Of a stretch of 64,000 nucleotides of DNA, positions 33,001 through 42,878 are shown piece after piece. Numbering within the stretch: the first letter of the stretch is position 1; every line of letters starts with the position of its first letter. The position numbers and the translations under genes were made by a program. Under the pieces are notes generated by a model. It was not told the DNA's origin, made no database searches, and saw nothing but the letters and a program-made list of their open reading frames with translations. Origin of the DNA: Volvox africanus (taxonomy: Eukaryota > Chlorophyta > Chlorophyceae > Chlamydomonadales > Volvocaceae); assembly GCA_030268105.1 (NCBI GenBank), contig BSDZ01000078.1, positions 4,875,001 to 4,939,000 of the forward strand, given 5' to 3'.

Positions 33001-34138
33001 TTAAATGCATCTGGGGCTAATCGAGCTGACAGCAGGCCGCTCGGCGAGTCCCTGGCACGCCCTTCCCCGAGACACACAGCACTCGGAGACCATAGCCCAT
33101 GTGCAGGTGGGCGTCGTAATCGAAGGCCCAAAGGCCACTGCCGCTGCGACAATCACATACGGGCCTCAAATTGATTGTGTGGCTGCGCAGGCAGGTATGC
33201 AGGGAATGGGCATGTGCGCAGCCTTTTCCGAATTTCCCGGTGTAAATCCGGTTAAGTGGTGGCGGCACAACACACACGGACAGGGTAAACGCGGGCAGGG
33301 AGAGTGGAAGCGCACAAAGCCGAGCACCGCCGCCGCCGGCTGGATGTGTAGCGACCCATGAAGCATCGTTAACCGTCGTCTGGTTGCCTTCATACCGCAG
33401 TTTGCTGAGGGCAAAGCCAACCACACCACCACCCGTGATTGGGCGCGTATGCAACCCCCTTATCCAGGCTGACGTGACGCAGGACGTCAGAAACAACACG
33501 CCACAGTCGTGCCTGTTTTGCGCGGTGTACGTGTATCGTGTGTCTGCGTTCCATTTCAGCCTTCCGGTGTTGCTTTCATCGTTGTAAGGAGCACCAATGG
33601 GCTTAAGGTTGCAACTGTAGACGTTTGCGCAATGCGTTGTTGATGTAATGGATGCATGCGGCACGGGCAGGAGTAGTGGTGGGCTGGAGGGGCGCTTTGG
33701 GAGTATGAACCTTTAACCCGTCCCGTCATTCATCTCGCCCACCAGCTCAGCGAAGTCTCCCCGGCTCGCCTTATGACGAAGGACGCGTTAAGGGCGGCTG
33801 GGCATCAGGTAAAGGTGATGGTGTGTAACATGCAATACGTCAGACCAGCCCTCGTCCGTTCCGACAACCATATATATGCCCGTCCATCCTCAGGTGCTGA
33901 TAATAAAAACACGCACGCAGATCCCAGCTGGTAGATAACTTACCGTACTGCTGTCCGCGACGTCCAAGCTAATACACACAAAGCCGCCCCTTGCGATGGC
34001 GCTGGAAAAATTTGCTGACAAAACTTGAAACCACAGCAAATATAGTAACAACCACCTTGCGGTGATCCAACTGGCAAGCTGTTTGCGAAAATAATCCGCT
34101 GGTAACATAAAACACGGCAAGGCCTCCTTCTTCAGCAT
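1..34138 (-). CDS. Giant secreted polyproline protein, C-terminus beyond left edge
   Basis: Eight exons, read right to left: 34138-33944, 32736-32629, 32171-31946, 31056-30912, 30409-30279, 30035-29735, 29628-29275, and 28904 to beyond 1. Every junction has a GT donor and AG acceptor, and the phases match (0/0, 0/0, 1/1, 2/2, 1/1, 2/2, 2/2). Together the exons give one frame of 10,121 codons with no stop seen in the window. The product has a signal peptide (about residues 1-42), an unassigned domain (about 43-345), a Pro-containing linker, a Pro-rich exon (about 369-486) and then polyproline to the edge. Polyproline in algal secreted proteins is usually hydroxylated and glycosylated in rod-like wall or matrix proteins; that role is inferred here. 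I do not recognise the N-terminal domain well enough to name the gene. The first ATG (34138) was chosen; an in-frame ATG at 34108 would also keep the signal peptide. The C-terminal domain, if any, is off the window. Confidence 0.8.
19..5230 (-). repeat. Higher-order repeat block of 3171-nt and 672-nt spacing
   Basis: The same start of unit recurs at 19, 691, 3190 and 3862, so the spacings are 672, 2499 and 672, and the large unit is 3171 nt. The second copy lacks 36 nt relative to the first after about 3980. All these sizes are multiples of three, so the proline frame is kept. The copies are nearly identical by eye over hundreds of bases, indicating recent duplication or homogenisation. Confidence 0.75.
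6243..10420 (-). repeat. Higher-order repeat block of 1977-nt and 1380-nt units
   Basis: Sequence around 6266-6700 recurs at 8243-8680 (spacing 1977). Sequence at 8816-9490 recurs at 10196-10870 (spacing 1380), with a few point differences such as the single A that makes GCTAGAGG near 10420. Both spacings are multiples of three. Confidence 0.75.
13916..18400 (-). repeat. Higher-order repeat block of 1530-nt and 3786-nt spacing
   Basis: Segments starting near 14933 and 15332 recur at 16463 and 16862 (spacing 1530). The segment at 13930-14614 recurs at 17716-18400 (spacing 3786). Differences are few single-base changes and in-frame losses. Both spacings are multiples of three. Confidence 0.75.
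18845..26656 (-). repeat. Higher-order repeat block of 1539/987/2526-nt units
   Basis: A landmark recurs at 19381, 20368, 21907, 22894, 24433 and 25972, giving spacings 987, 1539, 987, 1539 and 1539. The composite 2526-nt unit (987+1539) repeats from 18845 to 21371 to 23897. The 987 unit looks like the 1539 unit with an internal in-frame deletion of 552 nt. Copies differ by only a handful of bases across about 2.2 kb, so this is the most recently expanded part of the exon. Confidence 0.8.
29275..29628 (-). other. Exon 7: short Pro-rich exon
   Basis: 354 nt between the acceptor TAAATGCAG|GCTT and the donor CCGCC|GTAAGT. It starts and ends in phase 2, so it could be duplicated or lost without a frameshift. 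It reads [13 protein letters not shown] at the start, then runs of Pro with Leu, Ser and Thr, and ends QPPTPPP. Unlike the giant exon that follows, it uses CCC codons often and is not organised in long tandem units. Its acceptor is nearly the same as that of exon 8 (TAAATGCAG|GCTT). Confidence 0.75.
31132..31437. repeat. (ATATTT)n hexamer microsatellite
   Basis: About 50 copies of ATATTT with C variants (ATATTC) toward the right end, in the intron between 31946 and 31056 of the polyproline gene. Confidence 0.95.
31588..31629. repeat. 20-bp tandem duplication
   Basis: CTATCCGTACGTGGTCCCCT occurs twice in direct tandem within an intron of the polyproline gene. Confidence 0.85.
32825..32916. 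repeat. GGAT/GGGTGG-rich microsatellite
   Basis: Imperfect GGATG and GGTGG repeats ending in five GGAT units, in intron 1 of the polyproline gene. Confidence 0.85.
33017..33664 (-). other. Open frame inside intron 1, possible alternative exon
   Basis: A 215-codon open frame lies within the intron between 33944 and 32736. Parts look protein-like ([34 protein letters not shown]) and AG acceptors precede two of its segments. However, exons 1 and 2 already join in phase without it, and no matching donor was found before its TAG stop. It may be chance, a remnant, or an unrelated small gene. Confidence 0.2.
33944..34138 (-). other. Exon 1 of the polyproline gene: signal peptide
   Basis: 65 codons ending at the donor ACG|GTAAGT. 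A basic n-region (FRKQ...TAR) is followed by the hydrophobic core [12 protein letters not shown] and a small-residue cleavage site LSA|NF. The remaining residues form a predicted beta strand ([10 protein letters not shown]) that begins the secreted domain. The presence of a signal peptide here argues that this gene starts here and is not a continuation of the SRCR gene to the right. Confidence 0.7.
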
Positions 34139-36231
34139 GATACCAAATCACTTTGGATGTGCACTTAATTCCATCGGCGCCAAGTCGGCGTTGTATCGCG
34201 TCCTGGCGGGAGATCACCTAATTTACGCAATTAGCCGACATAGGAAATTCAGCCTGCTGCCATAATGTAGTTGCTGACTCATATAATTTATGATTTTGCT
34301 TAAGTACGAATTCAAAATATTATATTAGCGAATGCGAAGGGCGATGCTTCCCTACATTCTCAGCGAAGCTGGCCACGCGACATGCTAGGTCTGGGCATCA
34401 TAATGATCAAATATTGATGTGGCCTTTCTGTTTGTATGAATGATGGATAGAAGTTGATTGGGAAGAGGAAACGCCGGGATGGCGACCCAGACGCAATATT
34501 GTACGGTGTACGCGAGTGGTGAGATGCTGGACTGAGTTCCGATGTTCTTAACGAAATCATCTCATTGCAAATATCAACATAAGGTATTTACGTCAAACAC
34601 AATATGGAAAATGACCCAAAGAATCTCACAGCAGGAGTAATGTGTAAATTCCTGACAACTTTACTTTTCAGTCTAGCCTTGTCCTGAAATCATTTGCTTC
34701 CCAATTTCCTCGAAAAACTTTATCTTTCAAGCCAACAATATTGCGATAGTTTTACAGCTGGCCCAGATGTTGTACCTCTCCTTACCTTTGACATTGACCC
34801 TACCAAATTGCGTCTCAATGTGTACTCCCCACGAAATACATAGATATACTTTACAGGTATAACATTTTGTTGTTTGCATGTGCTCAGTGTGGACGAGGGC
34901 AACTGTCAGCTTCGTCGATTTCTTCGTTATATTAGTTTAAAACGCTTGAAACGAAGGTCTCATGTGCCCTAAATAGAGAATTAGCGTACATGGCATTAAA
35001 ACAATTCGGCATTTGTTGAACACGTGCATGGTGCAGGCACCCCTGTGTTATTTACGACGTGGAGGACAAGCTCACCCTAACACGATATGAAGTGACAACT
35101 TACAAGCTTATATAAACATGGAAGTTAATATTAAAACAAGGAAATCGCAATCATCAAAATCAGGGTGCCCTACACTGAGGTTCGTTCCTGAATTGTCAGG
35201 CCGTTCGAAGCCCTTTCTTGCAAGCCTCATCTAAGCCGATAACAAGTCGCTGATAAACACCGCCAGTTGAAAACAGGATAGCTGCCGTAGGTCTCATGTT
35301 GGACTTTGTCGGACGGGCACAGCCATGACCAGTTCGCCTGCTCCCATGAATCCATCGCTGACCATAGAGAAGCATGGATTATATTGTCCGAGTCTAGTAG
35401 TAAACCAGTGAACCGATGGTGCCCGTTTTTTGTTGTAAGCTTCATGAGTTCAACATGCCCATATACTGCCCATACGCGGAAGGAACCGTGCCAGTTTCCC
35501 TTCGTCTGGTCTACGAGGTTCTAAACAGATTGTGTGATGCTTTGGTTTAGTGTCAGCTGATTGTCTAATCTTACAGATCTCATTATGGCATACCAGCGCT
35601 TCTCCCCATTCCCCAAACCCTGTCGTGTGTTGTTATTGTAATGAGCCAGGCAGAAGGACGCAGAAACTGGTGAACATTTTAGACTTAGCCAGGTCGGTGA
35701 ATTGGCTGTGCTGTCTGAGCGCACCCTGCCACTAAGGCAGCTGACCTTGATGGCCCAACAAGGTCGGCTGAAGCGAATCAAGGTCGCCAAGAAGGTACTT
35801 GGGGGGGGCACACCCTTCGTTGTTTCCTTCCCATTCATGTTTCCATGCATTTCCACTCCCTGAACCCAGGCCCTGGAATGACACAATCGCCTGCCGGTCC
35901 ACTCGACCGTGATGCTCGTCACGGACCGAGCTCGTCCATCACGCCACAGCTTGGTGAAGATGTACACTTGACGGCAGTATCATACTTTTCGTTCCGCATA
36001 TTTCCAACCTCGCTTCTCCCAAGCTGGCCAGTGCAAGCCGATTATTGCCTTTGTTGGCAACCAGTGAATGTCAACCAGTCGATCTCACCCCGTGGGTCAG
36101 CACCCTGCACCGCATGCACTGCTATCCAAAATATATACAATAATACAATAATATTTAATACATGTAATAATACATGTATATGTAATAATTAATAAATAGA
36201 TATAATATAATTATATTATTGTATTAATGTA

Positions 36232-36432
36232 TTATTGTATTAACTTATTAATTTATTAATTTATTAATTTATTAATTTATCAATTTATTAATTTATTAAT
36301 TTATTAATTTATTAATTTATTAATTTATTAATTTATTAATTTATTAATTTATTAATTTATTAATTTATTAATTTATTAATTTATTAATTTATTAATTTAT
36401 TAATTTATTAATTTATTAATTTATTAATTTAA
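36232..36432. repeat. (TTAATTTA)n microsatellite
   Basis: About 25 near-perfect copies of the octamer TTAATTTA, with one C variant near 36281, in the intergenic region. Confidence 0.95.
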
Positions 36433-38723
36433 TATACCAACGCCCCGACGGCAATATGACACGGTAAGGCCAGGTGGCACAAGATGCCGCCCAACTACCT
36501 CAACTGCCCCCACTAACGCAATCCTCCACGACCACGGCTTCCCCCACTCAGTGGACGATGAAGGGCGGTCCTCAGCCCTGCCCCTCGTCAAGAGTCAAGC
36601 CCAGTGGGGGGCGGCAATTTCATCTTGGGGCGATGCGTGGAGAGCAAATAAAACACGGCCGTAGTGAGAGGCAGTCAACTTTTCATAGGACTTGAAAAAT
36701 TAACGACCTATGATATAACGACCTTTTCAAGATGCTGGTTAGTTTGGGTGTGTCTTACTCCGCAGGGGCGCAGGAGAGGTACAGCCCTTAGCTTGTCATG
36801 CCAAATTACCGTCCACCAAACACACTATATGCAAGATACTCATCGTGAGCGGTAACTTCATGGGTCGTGCTAAGCTTTCTCTCTTTGTAATCGAGGGTAC
36901 GGACACGAGGGCTAGGACTGCGTGGGACTGCATCTGTGTACGTACCCTAAACACGGCTAACGAGCTCACTAAGACAACGTGCTGACATACTTATGCTTAG
37001 TACGGCAGTCTGCCGGACCGCCTATCACAGCTCGATGTCGTCCTATGTATTGTGAAACGTTCAAATGTTTTTGATGTGAAATTTCATAATTAAAAGATGA
37101 GTCATAGTCATATGTGGGACAGGCCGTTTCCTGACAGATCGATTTTCTTTGTCCAAGCAAAATGTCCAGTGCAATTACGAAAGTTACATGGTTGTCTATG
37201 GTTGACCTTGACGTCATGGTGCGAAAGCTCCTTCTGTTTGGTCATGACGGGCCTTAGAAATAACGGAGATACGCAAATAAACCTAAACCTAGAGGGCGGG
37301 ACCCCCCTAGGCGCTTCGTCGGTAAGCCCCGCCTACTAATAGGCGCAAATCAACACCCCCCCTGGTGTAAGCGGAGCTTGCAGCTGAATCACTCTCGTCT
37401 GATTTGAACACTCACACTCCAGCCACTAATTTAGCCCCTTTAATAAACCCCCAGAGCTTCATCAGTTCGATTCTCGCATGAATGAAGAAACAACCGGAGG
37501 GCGGGGGGTAATACCAGCCGCCGGTCGCTTACCGCCATCACCACCATGTCAACCTGCGCTGCACACCTGCACTCTTTAAACCCCCGACAGAACTAGAAAG
37601 GATGGCGGACTTAACGCGCCCGATTTTAGAACGACTATCACGGCACCGACAGTCACCGCGTTACCGCCATATAGTGGGCAATTCACCAAAGAAGAGAAAA
37701 AACGCATTCGTTTGACACCCCTTTATGATGCGTACGGATCAGATAGGGAAGAGGGCACCCATCAGAGGGAGACCGGCCACCCCGATTAAGTAAACTACCA
37801 CCCGTGGAAAGCCATTCACGACGACGACGCAATTAGACTTCCGTACACTTGGGACGGAGTGCGGATCATCTGTCTGCCGTACATGCTCCACTTCTAAAAG
37901 TCTCAGTCCAAGAGGTTTGCTAAAAAGATGGGAATGCGCAACGAAGCACACGAACATCTTGCATCCAGTGCTCTCTGGTGTGTGTGTCTGTGGCCCAAGT
38001 AACAAGCACGTCTGCGTCTGTGTATGCCTGCAACATCGTCTGCCGCATGGCCAGTATGTATTTTGCAAGTGCAAGTGGGCGTAGAAATGGCCGCCCACCT
38101 TCCATATCACGTATAAGCAATCATGAGGTACTGGAGAAGCAACACAATACAACACAATGCAATACATTCGAGTAACAGGAATCTTCAGAGTTAAGCAGAT
38201 GATAGTCAGCGCTCATTCTCTCCTCCAAAATATAAGTTAAACCACTCGCAACAATCATAATAATAGTCAGACATCTCGCACGTCGCCACGAATATCTGCG
38301 CCAAAGAGCACCGCAGCGTTTACTAGGGGCTACGGTCATCCAAGCAGCCTTGGCCCACTTGCATTGCACGCCAGATAACCTAACAACACAACACCAGTCA
38401 CTGTTCAAGAAGCGAACGGAGGGAGGAGCTTCGGAGTCAGGTACGTGGAGGCCGGGCTGCCCATGTTGACTGTTAGCTGTTAATGGCTGCGCACGTACAC
38501 GCGCATATACAACGCACTAGGGCCACTGCGTGCCCGCGCGCTCGGGTGTGTGTGGGGGGGAGGAAATTTTAGGGCTTCACTACTCCGGCGGCACACAAGC
38601 GTCAGTAACGCATATTTACGCCGTCCATTTACGTCCGTCAGCTGTTCATTTTGCATATCGCAGCACGTGTGTGTGCGTGTGTGTGTAGGATAGGGGGGTA
38701 CATCACCCGTGGCCACTAACCCG

Positions 38724-38840
38724 GCAGTCCCTACCTTCCCCGGTGTTTCGGGGCACCCTCATCCAGTCTCCCATGCCGACTTCTCCGAAATCAGTGGTTT
38801 TCCCAGGTTCAGCACCCACCACCAGCATCCAGCGGAATCT
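38724..38840 (-). pseudogene. Possible degenerate RCC1-like unit
   Basis: Downstream of the last recognised RCC1 exon, one frame reads TTDFGEVGMGDW, which resembles the blade start FGxLGxGD. The preceding part of a unit (ALVDS...CWWWVLNLG) is in another frame. No acceptor and donor pair links it in phase to the upstream gene. It could be a decayed extra repeat or coincidence. Confidence 0.25.
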
Positions 38841-39305
38841 GCCGAATCAACTAAGGCGTCAACTCCGCTACTGGTCAGCTCGCAGGTCACTATAATTGGG
38901 GTCGTCACCGTCCATCGACATGGGGGCACCCTGTTCTTTACTCTTGGGTCGTTTGGCCCGCTCTCGGTCGGGGTAGAACCTGAAACTCTAGGGGCATGAG
39001 TGTGTGTATGCTGTACGCACACGCATGTCAGATAGCAGGTGCGCCCAGATGGGTTTGCGATTACCCCAACCAATGCCGACCGATACCATTACTGATGCAG
39101 GCCGTATGTATTTATAGCCACAAGCATGTATGCGTGACGACCTAGCTAAAGCGGCCACACACGATGTCACGGATTCAGACAGGGGCCTTATTCGCTTAAC
39201 ACTAATATTACGTCCACGTCGTCCAGTTCTGCACTGGCCTGCGTGTTGTACTGCGCTCTTCTAACCCGTATAACGCCGTACAGGGGCTGCGTTTATTGCC
39301 ATTTA

Positions 39306-42300
39306 TCACCATAGCCTCACGGGCGGCAGGTTGTCGCCCATGTCGCCCGGCTGGCCGCCTCGAGGTGTTCGATCCCCAAGGCCAAGGGCTCCGAAATCGT
39401 TTGACCTACGAGCGGTAGGTTGAGATAAATAAGCAAAAGGCGGCTGGAAAGTGCAGGACTCGTACAGTGTACAAAACATACACACACAAAAACAAAAACA
39501 AAAACACACACACAGACACACAGGTGCGAATACACGGTGCAAAACGTACATATGGACCACGAATGACAACAGGCAGCCATGACGTAGTACGGTACTCGAC
39601 ATATGGTACGTGTACGGCATACAGTTGCATGATGGCGTTTTTCATTATTATGTCGTGACGAGGCCGTTTCGGCACTCAACTGCTCCAGGGGGAAGGCCAG
39701 CGAGCCGAGCCGCCTGCCAGATTCAGGTTCAGGTCAGCCGTGATAACCGACCCTATCCTACTGCGCACATGTGTATCACTGTGTACAACATCCTCTAATG
39801 ATATGGCCTTTCTCAGTACCTACCCCCAGCACTTGATGAGGTTGCCCGGCTGCAGCAGTGCACAGGTATGGCGGGCCCCAGCAGTCAGGGCGGCGGCACT
39901 CAGTCCTTCACCCAGGTCCACGGGCTGCAAGCTGTTGCCCATGTCCCCGGGTCCGTCGCCCCGTGACTTCTTGTCACCCAAACCCAGCTGACCCACTTTG
40001 TTACCACTGCGGGTGCATGAACGTACGACAAAGAAAGCTAACAACATTAAATAAAGATATGTATGTGTGCATTTAACCATGTTGCCTGAATTCGCGATCC
40101 CACGAGGTGGCGCTCATCAGCGGCCATCATTGTTTATCATAGCTGTTGAGCCTTGGTGAAGCAGAACGAAAATTTCGCCGTTTCGACCATGCCGCATGCA
40201 GAAGGCCTTTCCTAGAATTTTAGAGTTATTACAAGGTGTTGAGTAGTAGTAGTAGTGGTAGTAGTGGTAGTAGTGGTAGTAGTGGTAGTAGTGGTAGTAG
40301 TGATAGTAGTGATAGTAGTAGGATGCTCTGTAGGCGTTTCTGTAGTCTTTCCTGGTGGGCCGTTAGGAAGTGTCCAAGTTTCGTGGCCCCTTTCCATCAA
40401 GAGTCCCTGGGTGAGAGCAAGGGTCAGGCCTTTGCTAGGGTGCCTGTAGAGGTGGAGAACGAGGTGTTTCCTTGTTTCTGGGTGGCAGGGCTTGCTGGAG
40501 AGCCTTCGTGCTTGTCCTCTCCTTCCGGGTGGTTCGCTGTTGTGGTTCACTAAGACTCTCTTCCTTTGGGCGGCCTGAAGATTGAGACTCGTGAGGTTTG
40601 AGTGCACTCACTGGCTCGAGCGAGCGAGAGGAGGAGCGCGTGATAGGATAGACAGACAGACAGACAAAGCTCTGCTGTGTTTCGGCCCGGCCAGGGCTCT
40701 CGGTGCTTGTCCGTGCAGGGCAAGTCGCCCACAGTGTAACACCCTTTCATACAAACATGCATTGTTACGTACCCCCAGCACTTGACCAGGTTGTCGGGCT
40801 GCAGGATGGCGCAAGTGTGGAACTCGCCAGCCGCCAGTGCCGACGCGGAGAGGTTTCGGCCGAGAGGCACATCGGGAAGCGCTCTGCCCATCTCTCTGCT
40901 GGCGACGCCGTCGACGAGCCCGTCTCCGCGGTTGCTGGTGTCGCCCAAGCCCAGTTGGCCCTGGCTGTTGCTCCTGCGTGCATCCATTGCGGTTGTGAAG
41001 GAGGTGCATGTCGCCAATGAATGCAATCAAGAGAGGGTTTGTGACGGGAGGAACTACTTTCTCCGAAAGGAAGTTGGTGGTGCTGGACAGCCAGATTGCT
41101 ACGGCCCCTGTCTGTGCTTACCCCCAGCACTTTACGTTGTTTGCTCCGGGCGCCTGCACTACACACACGTGCGCCGACTCGGTCGCAATAGCGATAGCGT
41201 TGCTGGATCGCCCAAGGTCCACGGGCAGCAGCGCGGCGCCCATTTCCCCCGGTTCATCTCCCCGGGCTTCGGTGTCGTCCTGCCCGAGCTGCCCCTCTGT
41301 ATTGGCCCTGCGCGCGAGAAGTGAGGCATCATGAATACCCTTATACATGAATAACGCTATCATATGTTATGTTGGGATGGGATGGGATGGGATGGGATGG
41401 GACATGACGAGATAGGATGGGATGGGACATGACGAGATAGGATGGGATGAGGCGTGATATGATGTTATATATGATGCGATGTATTCATACTTTGATATAA
41501 CATGAATAATTGATATTTATTTACTATTTTTGATACATCATATATATGATATGTGTAAAGCGTTAACACGGGATCGATGTCAGCACCTGTCCATCGGTAG
41601 ATTCCGTACGTCGCAGGTAATTGGTGCAAGAAGGGTATTATGTTCCCTAGCTAAAGCCAAGTTAACTTTGTTACTAATTACCTTAGTACGTAAGATAGGT
41701 CAATTTTCACATATCTGTCATCTAACAAAACAAATCGAAAAGGTTTCATTACAGCATTCAATCTGACTACAGCGTGGTCAGTCCTGCATGTACGGCACGA
41801 CCCTACCTAGCTGACAACGTAAGAACGTCCGTCGATACCATTAAGGACAACACCATGCCACCATGTCACTATACCCATATGCGTGTACCTACCCCCAACA
41901 CTTGACCGCGCCACCTGGCTGCAGGAGTGCGCACGAGTGCGATTCACCGAGTGCGAGCGCGATCACCCTGCCCCCTTGCACGTCCACGGCCGGCAGCAGG
42001 GAGCCCATCTCCCCGGGATTGTCGCCCCGGGTTCTGTAGTCTCCCAAACCCAGCTGTCCGGCGATATTGTAACTGAGGACGAGTGGAGGAAGACAAGGCG
42101 TGTATGCACCCTTATGTTTTTGGTTTGTATCGTACTGTATCGTACTGGATTGTACTGGATTCTACTGTATCGTATTGCTCAAAGGATGTAGGATTTCCAA
42201 GCTCCTCGCACTCTTCACATGTGGGTTCCAGCAAGTAGCAGCATTTATCAAGCTTATCCTTTCGCGGCGGCCGTACAGGCCACATTTGTGCACATTAATG

Positions 42301-42844
42301 CACATCTTGCAATCCTGCTCTATACCTGTCTTCAAAGCGAGCCAATGAGGCGACTTGTGAATGCACGTGTGTTACAATCTATGCTGTGTACTCGTATGTA
42401 CGCCCCTTCACGTACTCACCCCCAGCACTTAACGATGTTCCCGGGCTGCAGGGTGGCGCAGGTGTGGTTGCATCCTGCTGCGATGGCCGTGGCTCGGAGG
42501 CCCGATCCCATGTCCACTGCGGGCAGTGCCTCGCCCATATCCCCGGCCACGCCGCCGCGGTCCCGCTTGTCGCCCAGGCCAAGCTGGCCGCGGTCATTCA
42601 GCCTGAAGTGTTTTAACCGTCCGAATTTTAATGCCGACACAGTTTAGGGGTGATGATCACCATAAATATGTTCCGAAAGGGGCAACTACCGAACCTATCC
42701 GTTTGCCTGCTCCTGGCCCGCTTAGCCAGATGTTTGCTTAGCAGATGTTTGCCCCGAAACCACGTATGTAAACATACATACATATAGGTGAGTACAGCGG
42801 GTAGTTGAGTACATATGTTGAGTATAGCTAGATAGCTAGATAGC

Positions 42845-42878
<34 letters not shown>

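Larger units (their letters stand above)
34139..39305. other. Intergenic region between the two secreted-protein genes
   Basis: No exon chain with matching phases was found on either strand in about 5.2 kb. The region is more AT-rich than its neighbours. It holds an AT-rich octamer array (36232-36432) and a short degenerate RCC1-like segment (38724-38840). The 5' part next to 34138 would contain the promoter of the polyproline gene, but no clear motif is visible. Confidence 0.5.

Noticed and set aside
35521..35967. 148-codon minus-strand open frame between the two secreted genes
   Set aside because: No domain, no splice partner in phase and no similarity to a transposon protein that I can recognise; treated as chance.
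37460..37480. GTTCGATTC, similar to a tRNA B box
   Set aside because: No A box or acceptor-stem pairing at the right distance; not a tRNA.
34138..39306. One single gene from the SRCR signal peptide through to the polyproline
   Set aside because: The polyproline part has its own signal-peptide exon at 34138, the RCC1 array ends in a stop with a complete blade count, and 5 kb without supported exons lies between them.
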